Assembly (NCBI RefSeq): GCF_959029255.1
Contig: NZ_CAUFUE010000005.1
Location: forward strand, 1-64,000
Source of the DNA: an uncultured Bacteroides sp.
GTDB taxonomy: Bacteria > Bacteroidota > Bacteroidia > Bacteroidales > Bacteroidaceae
Length of the DNA stretch: 64,000 nucleotides
Direction: 5' to 3'
The notes under the pieces are model-generated. The model worked only from the letters and a program-made list of their open reading frames with translations. It did not search any database and was not told where the DNA came from. A program made the position numbers and the translations under genes. This document shows, piece after piece, positions 1 through 8,168 of the stretch. Within the stretch, counting starts at the first letter, position 1. Every line of letters starts with the position of its first letter.

Positions 1-1
1 T

Positions 2-319
2 CCCTATTTCCGTGAAATGCTCCGTATCGAAAACCTCTGCCGCCTTGTCGGGTTCAGCGACGGGCAGACGGCAACGCTCGTCAAGGGAAAGCCGTTGGAG
101 TATGCAGGAGAACTCTACTCGGAGGAACACAAGCGGAAATTCAAGACCGAAAAGGCAGGGGGTCAAGTGATGAAAGACCCCACGGACGGGACGAAACTGG
201 TTCTTGCCATCGACCGAAAGCCCATTGCCGAGTGGTTCAAGGAGCAATTCGACAAGATAAGGCAGAACATACATCGCCCCATACAGCCGCAAAGAAAAGG
301 CAGGGGGATGAAGTTATAA
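2..319 (+). CDS. C-terminal part of a mobile-element protein (5' end outside window)
   Basis: The reading frame is already open at the left edge (residues PYFREMLRIENL precede the first internal Met at position 17) and stops at TAA 317-319. It is therefore the last 105 codons of a longer gene and not a 100-residue gene. The peptide is basic and hydrophilic, with a segment KLVLAIDRKPIAEWFKEQFD near the end and no membrane segment. I do not recognise the family with certainty. The style fits proteins carried on Bacteroides conjugative or mobilisable elements, which is inference. The last 223 bases recur in diverged form at 1239-1454, beyond the next gene, which supports a recombination-prone mobile setting. 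Confidence 0.6.
   Translation, partial: PYFREMLRIENLCRLVGFSDGQTATLVKGKPLEYAGELYSEEHKRKFKTEKAGGQVMKDPTDGTKLVLAIDRKPIAEWFKEQFDKIRQNIHRPIQPQRKGRGMKL
97..319 (+). repeat. Direct repeat, copy 1 (3' end of upstream gene)
   Basis: This stretch matches 1239-1454 closely, with scattered substitutions, a few small indels and the same stop-codon position. The two copies flank the 415-1236 gene exactly: the second copy starts 2 bases after that gene's stop codon. Confidence 0.85.
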
Positions 320-385
320 CCGTTTTATCTCGCTGGAAAACAATAAAAGAACTATTCACTACCCCGGTTTGAGTGGCTCTTTTAG

Positions 386-393
386 TATATTTG
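386..393 (+). promoter_or_regulatory. Bacteroides -7 box (TATATTTG)
   Basis: TATATTTG matches the TAnnTTTG consensus, 21 bases upstream of the ATG at 415. A TTTG lies at 368-371, but only 14 bases upstream, so the -33 element is poor. Confidence 0.5.
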
Positions 394-414
394 CAACAAA
401 AATATTAAAAAACA

Positions 415-1236
415 ATGGAAATAAGCAATAATCAAATAATAATGCTGGGCACGGGAAATGCAATTGCAACCCAATGCTATAATACTTGTTTCATACTAAA
501 AATGGCAAAAACTATGTTACTTGTTGATGCCGGTGGTGGAAATGGTATATTAGTACAATTAGAAAAAGCAAAAATAAACATTTCGGATATACATGATATG
601 TTTATAACCCATGCGCATACAGACCACATTTTAGGGGCTGTATGGCTGGTAAGAGCTGTTATACATCGAATGAAAGACAAAGAATATAAAGGTTCATTTA
701 CAGTTTATAGCCATGGTAAAGCCTTAAAAGTGCTGGATTGGATTTGCCGTATGACATTACCTAAAATTGATTTATCTTATTTAGGTAAGTCTGTTTTTTT
801 TCATGAATTGCAAGATAAAGATGTTTTCAATATAGACAGAACTGATTTCCAATGCTTTGACATATTGTCTACCAAAGAAAAGCAGTTTGGTTTTTGTACA
901 CAAATGCTTAATGGAACAAAGTTAGTTTGCTTGGGCGATGAACCTTATAATGAAGCTAACCGTCATTATGTAGAAGGTGCAGATTGGCTTTTATGTGAAG
1001 CATTTTGCTTATATAAAGACCGTCATGTATTCAAACCATACGAAAAACACCATAGCACTGCATTGGAAGCTGGATTATTAGCTGAAAAATTAAATGTAAA
1101 GAACTTATTACTGTATCACACAGAAGATAAGAATCTAAGTACACGCAAAAAGAATTACATGGAAGAAGCTTTACTGAATTTCAAGGGGAAAGTGTTTGTT
1201 CCTGACGATTTGGAAGAGATTAATATAAACGAATAA
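415..1236 (+). CDS. Metallo-beta-lactamase-fold hydrolase (RNase Z-like type)
   Basis: This is a 273-residue MBL-fold protein. The metal-binding signature THAHTDH sits at about residues 65-71 (H66, H68, D70, H71), preceded by LVDAGGGNG. A later LGDE and the C-terminal EKHHS and LLLYHTED segments supply candidate remaining ligands. The order resembles RNase Z, arylsulfatase-like and phosphodiesterase MBL enzymes, so hydrolysis of a phosphodiester or ester is likely, but the substrate is unknown. There is no signal peptide, so it should be cytosolic. It is AT-rich compared with the flanking repeat copies and sits precisely between them, which suggests capture as cargo. Beta-lactam resistance should not be assumed from the fold. 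Confidence 0.8.
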   Translation: MEISNNQIIMLGTGNAIATQCYNTCFILKMAKTMLLVDAGGGNGILVQLEKAKINISDIHDMFITHAHTDHILGAVWLVRAVIHRMKDKEYKGSFTVYSHGKALKVLDWICRMTLPKIDLSYLGKSVFFHELQDKDVFNIDRTDFQCFDILSTKEKQFGFCTQMLNGTKLVCLGDEPYNEANRHYVEGADWLLCEAFCLYKDRHVFKPYEKHHSTALEAGLLAEKLNVKNLLLYHTEDKNLSTRKKNYMEEALLNFKGKVFVPDDLEEININE

Positions 1237-1238
1237 AA

Positions 1239-1454
1239 GGAGTATGCAGGGAACTCTACCCGGAGGAACACAAGCGGAAATTCAAGACCGAAAAGGCAGG
1301 GGTTCAAGTGACGAAAGACCCCACGAACGGGACGAAGCTGGTTCTTGCCATCGACCGAAAGCCCATTGCCGAGTGGCTTAAGGAACAATTCGATAAGCTA
1401 CGGCAGAGCATACCCCATGCAGCCGCAAAGGAAAGGCAGGGGGGCAAGCTATAA
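1239..1454 (+). pseudogene. Second, truncated copy of the upstream gene's 3' end
   Basis: Diverged duplicate of 97-319. A one-base deletion near its start (GCAGGGAAC against GCAGGAGAAC) shifts the frame. After that the frame reads ELYPEEHKRKF, then KLVLAIDRKPIAEWLKEQFD, and ends at TAA 1452-1454. It has no start codon or promoter of its own and begins right after the MBL gene. It is best read as a scar of recombination between two related elements, not as a gene. Confidence 0.8.
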
Positions 1455-1468
1455 ATCTGAATAATGGA

Positions 1469-1504
1469 GTGAAAGACTATTTTGTTCTTCAAACAATCTT
1501 TCAC
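1469..1504. terminator. Hairpin between convergent genes
   Basis: GTGAAAGA (1469-1476) pairs with TCTTTCAC (1497-1504) around a 20-base loop, just upstream of the 3' end of the convergent gene at 1544. No clean T-run follows, so termination is only plausible. Confidence 0.4.
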
Positions 1505-1543
1505 ATCCTATTTTGGTAATAATCCACTAAAGAAATAATATCA

Positions 1544-2458
1544 TCATTTATTATTCAATGGAATAACAAGAGCCAATCGGAACCCGATACTTTCATCGGT
1601 CACTTCCTCATAGTAAGCGTAGCGATAAGTGCAGGTGTAACGAAAAGCATCGTTGTACCAAAACGAGCCACCACGCTTGATAACCTGCCGTGACGAATTG
1701 ATATTGGTAAGGTTGCACGGATCGGTCTGCGGCTCGGCAGTATAAGGTGCGAAATAGTCCGCTACCCATTCATACACATTGCCCGACATATCGTAGATAC
1801 CCAACTCGTTCGGTCGTTTCTGCTTTACGGGATGGCTTTCCCTGCCGTCGTTCAAGTTCCAGCCGACCTCGCTCAACGTATTGCTTCCGGCGTATGTATA
1901 ACCTTTACCTTTATTGCCACCTTTTGCGGCAAACTCCCATTGTGCTTCGGTGGGCATCCTGAACTCCCATTCTTGTGGCATCCCTGCCTTGTGCATTAGG
2001 ACTGTAAGTCGTTCTGCAAATTCATGGCAGATTTTCCAAGTCACGTTCTCCACGGGATAGCTGTCGCCACGATTGCTCCGGCTTGGATTGTTACCCATTA
2101 CAGCTTGCCATAGCGGTTGCGTTACTTCGGTTTCGCCTATCCAAAAGGTGGATAATGTTACTTGGTGTTTCGGCTTCTCGTTCGGCTGGCGGTTGTTATG
2201 TCCCATCGTAAACGAGCCACCTTCAACCGTTACCATTTTGAACTCCACACCGTTCAATGTGAAACGGATACCATCGGTTTCCTCGATATAGCTGCCTGAT
2301 GTATTATCCGAGTTTTGGTCTTGATGTTGATTTTTATTTTCTTCCATTTGCTCCAAATCGTTATTATGATTATCACTGCAAGAGGTACAAGCCATAGCAG
2401 TGAACGGCGTAAGTACTGAAAGGTACAAGTACAAAGCCCATTTTGTTATTTTGTTCAT
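1544..2458 (-). CDS. SUMF1/formylglycine-generating-enzyme-fold lipoprotein
   Basis: 304 residues. The N-terminus is a signal peptide followed by cysteines (AMACTSCSDN), then a low-complexity Asn/Gln/Asp linker typical of exported Bacteroides lipoproteins. The SUMF1 fold runs from about residue 75 to the end, with GGSFTMGHN, EVTQPLWQAVMG, PVENVTW, RMPTEAQWEFAAKGG, ELGIYDMSGNVYEWVAD, RGGSFW and IGFRLAL. Only one cysteine (YTCTYRY) is near the position of the two copper/active-site cysteines of true FGE, so sulfatase activation is unlikely; this last step is inference. It is the last gene of a three-gene minus-strand run, 17 bp after the aldo-keto reductase. Confidence 0.8.
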   Translation of the reverse strand: MNKITKWALYLYLSVLTPFTAMACTSCSDNHNNDLEQMEENKNQHQDQNSDNTSGSYIEETDGIRFTLNGVEFKMVTVEGGSFTMGHNNRQPNEKPKHQVTLSTFWIGETEVTQPLWQAVMGNNPSRSNRGDSYPVENVTWKICHEFAERLTVLMHKAGMPQEWEFRMPTEAQWEFAAKGGNKGKGYTYAGSNTLSEVGWNLNDGRESHPVKQKRPNELGIYDMSGNVYEWVADYFAPYTAEPQTDPCNLTNINSSRQVIKRGGSFWYNDAFRYTCTYRYAYYEEVTDESIGFRLALVIPLNNK

Positions 2459-2475
2459 ATATGCTGACTTTATAT

Positions 2476-3390
2476 TTATTCGTTGAAAAAATCTCTCGGC
2501 GCACAGTTCCCCTCTTTGTCCATCTTACCCCCATATACGGGAAAGAGGCTTGCATCACCGTAGTTTTTGATACGTTCCGCATTTTTCAGTGTTTCCATAT
2601 CTTGTGCGGAAATCTCGAAATTCACGTCCGCATTTGATTCCATGTGTTTGGGATTCGCGGTTTTAGGCAAAGGAAGCATATTCAGTTGCAGGCAGTACCG
2701 GATGCAAAGTTGGACGACGCTTACACCATATTGTTTTGCCATATCCTGCACAAGTGTATTCTTCATCATCTCACCGTGTCCCATAGGCGAATAGGCTTCT
2801 ACGAGAATATCATGCTTGTGGCAGTAGTCGATAAGGGGAAAGGGGGTATTGCTGACGTGTGCCAAAATCTGGTTCACCATAGGTTTCACATCACCGTTTT
2901 GCATCAGGTTCTCTATATCGACCTGCTGGAAATTGCTTACACCGATAGCCCGCAACCGACCTGCCTTGTATGCCTTTTCCATTGCGCACCATGCGGCGAG
3001 ATTGCCTTCAAAATAGTGGTCGTCCTCACGGAAATTCGTCCACGGTTGCGGTGCATGGATAATCATCAGGTCGATGTAGTCGAGCCCCAACCGTTCGAGC
3101 GAGCCTTCGATAGCGGCTTGTGTACCGTCGTAATCTTTGATAAACGCATCGAGTTTGGTCGTAACGAAAACCTCTTCCCGTTTCAGTCCGCAGGTACGGA
3201 TGCCCTCGCCCACGCCACGCTCATTGCCGTAGCCTTGCGCCGTGTCAAGATGGCGGTAACCGATTTCTACAGCTTTCCTTACGGCTTCTGCCGCCTTGTC
3301 ATCGTCAATCATCCATGTCCCAAGTCCGAGTTTGGGTATTTTCACCCCGTTGGAGAGCATGAAACTCTCCGATAAAATTTTGTTGTCCAT
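2476..3390 (-). CDS. Aldo/keto reductase
   Basis: 304 residues, the usual length of the AKR family. It should reduce aldehydes or ketones with NADPH in the cytosol. The catalytic tetrad is visible: D49 in HLDTAQGYG, Y54, K79 in VTTKLD and H112 in IIHAPQPW. The cofactor-pocket segments GVSNFQ and PMVNQI are present, although the second is changed from the usual NQ-E context to NQILAH. It lies 8 bp downstream of the alcohol dehydrogenase and upstream of the SUMF1 protein, so the three are probably one transcript. The substrate is not visible from sequence. Confidence 0.88.
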   Translation of the reverse strand: MDNKILSESFMLSNGVKIPKLGLGTWMIDDDKAAEAVRKAVEIGYRHLDTAQGYGNERGVGEGIRTCGLKREEVFVTTKLDAFIKDYDGTQAAIEGSLERLGLDYIDLMIIHAPQPWTNFREDDHYFEGNLAAWCAMEKAYKAGRLRAIGVSNFQQVDIENLMQNGDVKPMVNQILAHVSNTPFPLIDYCHKHDILVEAYSPMGHGEMMKNTLVQDMAKQYGVSVVQLCIRYCLQLNMLPLPKTANPKHMESNADVNFEISAQDMETLKNAERIKNYGDASLFPVYGGKMDKEGNCAPRDFFNE

Positions 3391-3398
3391 ATTCTATA

Positions 3399-4541
3399 TC
3401 ATTTTCTCATTGTACTCATGTCTATTACATAGCGGAATTTCACCTTTCCGTCAAGCACATTCCTATATGCCTCGTCTATGGCGGCGGCATCGGCGGGAAT
3501 AATTTCTACCTCGGGGTAGATATCATGTGCTACGGAGTAATCGAGCATTTCCTGCGTCTCTTTTATGCCGCCGATAAGCGAACCGTAAACTTTTCGTTGG
3601 GCAGCACCCGACAGAATCAAATCAACCGTTTTGACGGTGGTGTTGGTGGGTAGCCCGACAATAGCCATTTCGCCCTTTCCGTATTTCAACATGCGGATAT
3701 ACTCTATCGGCTGATAATCCACCGGAACGGTGCTTATGATAAAATCGAAAGTATTGGACAACCCTTTCATTTCTTCCGGTTTGTTCACGTTCACATACTG
3801 TTTTGCTCCCATACGCAATGCGTCGGTACGCTTGTCGTTGGTTATGTCGAACACGGTTATATCCGCACCGAGGTCGTTGAGATACTGCACTGCCATGTGC
3901 CCGAGTCCGCCGAAACCAGCTACGGCTACATTATCGCCGCGCTGTACATTGCTTAATTTTATGGGCGACCATGTCGTAACCCCCGCGCAAAGCAACGGAG
4001 CGACACGCTTCATGTCCGCGTTTTTAGGAATGGAAATGGCGAAACGTTCGCTCACCACGATATTGTCGGAGTAACCGCCTTGTGAAAGTTCTCCATCGTG
4101 ATATGTATCGGGACAGTTATAGGTAAACGTGGTGGCATTCTCGCAAAACTGTTCTTTATCCATATCGCAGAACGTGCAATGCCCGCATGAATTGACCATG
4201 CACCCGACACCGGCATAATCACCCACCTTGAATTTAGTCACGTTCTTACCGACTGCGATAACTTCTCCCGCCATCTCATGACCGAGCACGCACGGCTCGC
4301 CGCCGAGCGTCTTGATATCGTCAGCCGTATGCAGGTCGCTATGGCATATTCCGGCATACATAATCTTAATTTGGACATCATTGTCACCGATGGGGTGGCG
4401 GGAAAACGCATAATCGTGGAAATGCCCGTCCTCGGCATGGAAAGCAAAGCCCTTTGCCGGAATACGGTCGTTCTGTTGTGCCCGACTTGTTATTGCCAGC
4501 AACAGTCCAGCAACCAATAATAGATTTCTTTTCGTGTTCAT
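3399..4541 (-). CDS. Zinc-dependent alcohol dehydrogenase (MDR/CAD type) with N-terminal signal peptide
   Basis: I place the start at the ATG at 4541 (MNTKRNLLLV); a GTG two codons upstream is possible. This gives 380 residues. It has catalytic zinc ligands C66 (GICHSD) and H88-E89 (LGHEMAGE), and a structural zinc set C119, C122, C125, C133 with the usual spacing. The dinucleotide-binding loop is GFGGLGHMAVQY. The family reduces or oxidises alcohols and aldehydes with NADP(H), normally in the cytosol. Here the first 22 residues look like a cleavable signal peptide (LLLVAGLLLAITSRAQQ), which is odd for an NADP enzyme. It is divergent from an AraC-type regulator, the likely controller. Confidence 0.87.
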   Translation of the reverse strand: MNTKRNLLLVAGLLLAITSRAQQNDRIPAKGFAFHAEDGHFHDYAFSRHPIGDNDVQIKIMYAGICHSDLHTADDIKTLGGEPCVLGHEMAGEVIAVGKNVTKFKVGDYAGVGCMVNSCGHCTFCDMDKEQFCENATTFTYNCPDTYHDGELSQGGYSDNIVVSERFAISIPKNADMKRVAPLLCAGVTTWSPIKLSNVQRGDNVAVAGFGGLGHMAVQYLNDLGADITVFDITNDKRTDALRMGAKQYVNVNKPEEMKGLSNTFDFIISTVPVDYQPIEYIRMLKYGKGEMAIVGLPTNTTVKTVDLILSGAAQRKVYGSLIGGIKETQEMLDYSVAHDIYPEVEIIPADAAAIDEAYRNVLDGKVKFRYVIDMSTMRK

Positions 4542-4567
4542 AATCACTTCGTTTTTAATTTCTGTTG

Positions 4568-4691
4568 CAAAATTAGAGAGGTTGCTTTTTACGGCTTATA
4601 CCCGAATAAGGGCAGATATTACCATTTTCACTTTTTAGTTCTACAAATGCAAGAAAATAGAAATCAGCTTTATATAGAATTGCTACATTTG
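4568..4691. promoter_or_regulatory. Divergent promoter region, AraC gene and dehydrogenase operon
   Basis: On the plus strand TACATTTG at 4684-4691 is a -7 box 20 bases before the regulator's ATG. On the minus strand TAATTTTG at 4575-4568 is a -7 box for the dehydrogenase operon. The roughly 110 bp between them is the expected place for regulator binding sites, but I saw no clear repeated operator. Confidence 0.55.
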
Positions 4692-4710
4692 CAATGAAAC
4701 TCTGATTTGA

Positions 4711-5607
4711 ATGCTTATGGATATAATAAAATTAGATACGATTGAAACATATTGCAAGACTTTTGACTTTCAGCTTACTCATCCGTTGGTTGCTGTGGTG
4801 GAGTGTAACGAGCCGGAGAAACTAAAACCTTATATGATGAACTGGGGATTCTATGCCCTATTTCTAAAAGATATGGCAAGTTGTACCATCACGTATGGCA
4901 AGACGCATTATGACCACGGAGACAAAAGCATTATAGCTTTTGCTCCGGGGCAGGTTTGTGCTTTTGAGGCGATTCCGGGTAAAGACCCGAAATTCGTAGG
5001 TGTGCTGTTTCATCCCGATTTCATTCACGGAACATCTTTGGGACAAAAGATTATGAATTATTCGTTTTTTGCTTATTCGTCAAATGAAGCACTACACTTG
5101 TCTCCATCGGAATTTCAGGTAATCAAACACTTGATAGCTATTATACAAACAGAGCTTTCCACTGAAATAGACAGCTATACTCACAATCTTCTATGTGACA
5201 ATATCCAGTTGTTATTGGATTATTGCGTGCGGTTTTATGACCGTCAGTTTACGGAACGAAAAGAATTGAACAAAGATATACTTATTCGTTTTGAGAACTT
5301 GTTGAATGACTATCTGATAAACGGCAAGGCTGAAAAGCAAGGAATACCGACAGTGAACTATTTTGCCGACCAAATATGTTTATCTCCTAATTATTTCGGT
5401 GACCTTGTAAAACGGGAAACGGGTAAATCCGTAAAGGAGTATTTGCAACAGAAACTTTTAGATGTTGCGAAGGAACAACTTTTAGACCCACAGAAAAGTA
5501 TTACACAAGTAAGTAATCTGCTTGGCTATCAATATCCACAGCATTTTATCCGGTTCTTCAAACGTATGACGGGGAACACACCCAATGAATTTCGATTGGG
5601 TGTCTAA
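4711..5607 (+). CDS. AraC-family transcriptional regulator
   Basis: 298 residues. The N-terminal half (about 1-170) is a cupin-like sensor domain. The C-terminal 100 residues carry the double helix-turn-helix of the AraC family, with YFADQICLSPNYFGDLVKRE as the first HTH and ITQVSNLLGYQYPQHFIRFF as the second, then TPNEFR. It is transcribed divergently from the dehydrogenase/reductase/SUMF1 run, the classic arrangement of a local activator. A second in-frame ATG at 4717 is an alternative start. The effector is unknown; an aldehyde or electrophile would fit the target genes, but that is inference. Confidence 0.88.
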   Translation: MLMDIIKLDTIETYCKTFDFQLTHPLVAVVECNEPEKLKPYMMNWGFYALFLKDMASCTITYGKTHYDHGDKSIIAFAPGQVCAFEAIPGKDPKFVGVLFHPDFIHGTSLGQKIMNYSFFAYSSNEALHLSPSEFQVIKHLIAIIQTELSTEIDSYTHNLLCDNIQLLLDYCVRFYDRQFTERKELNKDILIRFENLLNDYLINGKAEKQGIPTVNYFADQICLSPNYFGDLVKRETGKSVKEYLQQKLLDVAKEQLLDPQKSITQVSNLLGYQYPQHFIRFFKRMTGNTPNEFRLGV

Positions 5608-5910
5608 GTGTCTCTAATAAGATTAGTCTTTACATATTCTTTATTTAGAATCGAGAAGTCACCTATTACGTTAATGACATAGTCCGTGAATGGGGACGAA
5701 TGATTTTCTTTTTTTCGCGAGCAGCCTTTGTAAAATAGCCGCCGATAGTTCGTACTTTCGGAAAAAGATATTATATTTGCCCTTGAAAGAGTTATTTGAC
5801 AGTATAGCAACGCAAAACGCTGAAATTCGCACGGTTGCTAAATCGTTACCTCTATTTCTCAAATAATTCGCTAAAAGTTTATTCTTCAATCGGTTAAGTC
5901 AAACCGATAA
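5608..5910. other. Gene-free junction, possible mobile-element end
   Basis: No convincing gene. Minus-strand frames starting with TTG can be read (one from 5889 begins LKNKLLANYLRNRG) but lack a proper start or Shine-Dalgarno. A plus-strand -7 box TATATTTG lies at 5772-5779 with nothing downstream to transcribe, because the next gene is on the minus strand. An inverted repeat ATCGGTT/AACCGAT occupies 5889-5908. Together these suggest a cut-off promoter region at the border of the inserted cassette. The exact attachment site cannot be set without an empty site. Confidence 0.35.
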
Positions 5911-5920
5911 AAATCTAAAA

Positions 5921-6001
5921 TATAAGGTATAAAGTATTAGATATAAGTGCACGGCATGATACCGCATGGTTTTATATCTTATAATTACTTTATACCTTAT
6001 A
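5921..6001. terminator. Large hairpin between convergent genes
   Basis: TATAAGGTATAAAGTA (5921-5936) is perfectly complementary to 5986-6001, and AGATATA inside the left arm pairs again within the right arm. It lies between the convergent AraC gene and C1 peptidase and ends in T-rich sequence on the minus-gene side, so a bidirectional terminator role is plausible. Confidence 0.6.
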
Positions 6002-6014
6002 ATCTTTTTAATTG

Positions 6015-7196
6015 TTATTTCACTCCCAATTTCTTCAATATAGCCTTGGGTACAGCATCTTTGTGTACCAGTACATTGATGGTTTTATAAGCTACGAATG
6101 GTTTGGAAGCATACCATGTTCCTTTGTGAGGATTGTTTGTGCCCCAGGAATTCTTCACCATATAATATTCCTTGCCATTTTGGTCTTTGGCGATGCCATA
6201 GATAAGCATTCCATGGTCGTCGGTGGTTTCCCAGTTGTCAAAAGCCTCCTGACGCATTTCCTGAGTAACGTTGATTTCCGGCAAAGGACGTGAGGTTAGT
6301 TCTTTACGTTTGTCATCGGCTTTCATCCCTAACCAGTGTGCCATGTCAGAGCCGGTTAACTCGGCGCCACGTGCAGCATCAGGCATCACGGCGATGCCAT
6401 CGCGTGTAAAGCCGTCTTCGCTTACATCGCTACCCCAAGCTACGGTATAACCATTGTTTACGGCATTTTCGATAACAGACATAAACTCCGTTAACGGTAA
6501 GTTCCAGGAAAGGCCATTACGCCAGTTATCTTGGATTTCGATATTCATCTGCGTATAGAACGGGTGATGAGTGAATGAAGTCAGTGACAGATAGTCATCA
6601 GGGTTGATGCCGAGAGATTCGGCGAAACTCTTCGGAGTATATTCTTTTCCCTGATAAGTGAAACTTTCAGGACATTGTCCCAGATAAGTATCATAGATGG
6701 CGCATAACCCCTTCTTCCATACCGGAGACAGTTTTTTCATTTTGGTGATGGCATTTACATAAGCGCCTGCTACAGCATCCAATTCATTGTGTACAGGCAA
6801 TGTGTCGCCATACATGATACCCGGCATGGCTTCCTGCGGAACCATTCCGTAGTTTTTCAGGCAATACATCACGTCATAGAAACTTCCGCCCGGTGAAAAA
6901 GAACTGTCACCGTGATAGCGTACATAGTTTTGTGCACGGTCTGTCATCGTGTGGTGTACCACAAACATCTCGGAAAGGTCATATTCCCCTTTTCCCATAC
7001 GTAGCAATTCGCTTTCAAGGAAACCGATACTGGAGAAACTCCAACACGTAGAAGAGCGGTTTTGGTTTTTAATGGAAGTGATAGGATTTGCCTTTACGGT
7101 TGTAAAGACGAAACCCTCCTCTTTTGGGGTGTTCTGTGCCATCATATTCAAGCTCAGCAAACCCAGTGCGGCAATAAGTATAGACTTTTTCATCAT
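6015..7196 (-). CDS. C1-family cysteine peptidase (bleomycin hydrolase/PepC-like), secreted
   Basis: 393 residues with an N-terminal signal peptide (MMKKSILIAALGLLSLNMMA then QN), so it acts in the periplasm or outside. The papain-type catalytic set is complete: Q45 for the oxyanion hole, C51 in NRSSTCWSFSS, H328 in TDDHGMLIYG and N349 in VKNSWGTN. The length and the insert between Cys and His fit the aminopeptidase C/bleomycin hydrolase branch and not a small papain. It is divergent from the patatin gene; TATATTTG upstream on the minus strand is its -7 box. It probably trims peptides; the natural substrate is unknown. Confidence 0.88.
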   Translation of the reverse strand: MMKKSILIAALGLLSLNMMAQNTPKEEGFVFTTVKANPITSIKNQNRSSTCWSFSSIGFLESELLRMGKGEYDLSEMFVVHHTMTDRAQNYVRYHGDSSFSPGGSFYDVMYCLKNYGMVPQEAMPGIMYGDTLPVHNELDAVAGAYVNAITKMKKLSPVWKKGLCAIYDTYLGQCPESFTYQGKEYTPKSFAESLGINPDDYLSLTSFTHHPFYTQMNIEIQDNWRNGLSWNLPLTEFMSVIENAVNNGYTVAWGSDVSEDGFTRDGIAVMPDAARGAELTGSDMAHWLGMKADDKRKELTSRPLPEINVTQEMRQEAFDNWETTDDHGMLIYGIAKDQNGKEYYMVKNSWGTNNPHKGTWYASKPFVAYKTINVLVHKDAVPKAILKKLGVK

Positions 7197-7288
7197 GATT
7201 AAAATGTTTTGATTTTATAGTTGCAACTGCAAATATAGATAGAATATCGTAAACAAAAGCTATCTTTGGGGCGTTAATTCCGACACTT
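7197..7288. promoter_or_regulatory. Divergent promoter region
   Basis: The plus strand holds TATCTTTG at 7261-7268 ahead of the patatin gene. The minus strand holds TATATTTG (complement of 7232-7239) ahead of the peptidase. No other element is visible in these 92 bases. Confidence 0.5.
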
Positions 7289-8137
7289 ATGATGAAAACT
7301 ATACAAATAGACAATTTGAGCGGACTTGTACTGGAAGGTGGCGGTATGCGTGGCGTCTTCACTTGTGGTGTACTGGACAACTTTATGGACCGGGGCATCC
7401 GGTTTCCTTATACCATTGGCGTAAGTGCCGGAGCATGTAATGGACTTTCGTATATGTCCGGTCAACGTGGGCGTGCCAAATACAGTAATATAGACTTGTT
7501 GGAGAGGTATAATTATATAGGTCTGAAGTATCTTCTGAAGAAACGAAACATTATGGACTTCGACTTGCTGTTTCAGGAGTTTCCCGAACATATTTTGCCG
7601 TATGATTATGAAGCTTATTTCAATTGTCCTGAACGTTATGTGATGGTAACCACCAATTGTCTGACCGGTGAAGCGAACTATTTTGAGGAGAAACGTAGCA
7701 AGGAGCGGGTCATTCATATTGTTCGTGCTTCGAGTAGCCTGCCGTTTGTTTGTCCCATAGCCTATATAGATGATATCCCCATGCTGGATGGCGGCATCGT
7801 AGACAGTATTCCCCTGATGCGTGCTCGTCAGGATGGTTATACCCGTAATGTCGTGGTACTGACCCGTAACCGTGGTTACAGGAAAGATATCCAGGGAACC
7901 AAAGTGCCTCCTTTTATTTATCGTCAATATCCCCGCCTGCGTGCAGCCATCAACATGCGTAGCCGCGTCTATAATGCGCAGTTGGATTTAGTGGAACGTA
8001 TGGAGGATGCTGGTGAAATCACCGTTGTCCGTCCACAAAAACCGGTTACCGTAGACCGTATCGAGCGGGATATCCGTAAGCTGACAGAGCTTTACGAAGA
8101 AGGGTATGCCTGTGCGGCGGAATTCCAAATCAGTTGA
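7289..8137 (+). CDS. Patatin-like phospholipase
   Basis: 282 residues without a signal peptide. The patatin serine-aspartate dyad is present: the glycine-rich oxyanion loop EGGGMRG at 16-22, the nucleophile elbow GVSAG with S46, and D167 in MLDGGIVDS. This layout matches the bacterial YjjU/RssA-type patatins, acyl hydrolases acting on membrane or storage lipids. The C-terminal 70 residues are basic (NRGYRK, RLRAAINMRSRVYN) as in that subfamily. It stands alone on its strand, 160 bp before the fructan receptor. Confidence 0.85.
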   Translation: MMKTIQIDNLSGLVLEGGGMRGVFTCGVLDNFMDRGIRFPYTIGVSAGACNGLSYMSGQRGRAKYSNIDLLERYNYIGLKYLLKKRNIMDFDLLFQEFPEHILPYDYEAYFNCPERYVMVTTNCLTGEANYFEEKRSKERVIHIVRASSSLPFVCPIAYIDDIPMLDGGIVDSIPLMRARQDGYTRNVVVLTRNRGYRKDIQGTKVPPFIYRQYPRLRAAINMRSRVYNAQLDLVERMEDAGEITVVRPQKPVTVDRIERDIRKLTELYEEGYACAAEFQIS

Positions 8138-8168
8138 TAATGCCTATATGGCAGGTGACATAATCTGT

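Noticed and set aside
415..1236. MBL gene as a beta-lactam resistance gene
   Set aside because: No export signal, and the motif order is closer to RNase Z-like hydrolases.
2644..3375. 243-codon frame opposite the aldo-keto reductase
   Set aside because: It lies wholly antisense to a complete, motif-bearing gene.
5671..5889. Minus-strand frame reading LKNKLLANYLRNRG at the element border
   Set aside because: It opens only with TTG, lacks a promoter and overlaps an opposing promoter; kept as a note in the junction entry.
7274..7927. 217-codon frame opposite the patatin gene
   Set aside because: Antisense shadow; the plus-strand gene has all catalytic motifs.
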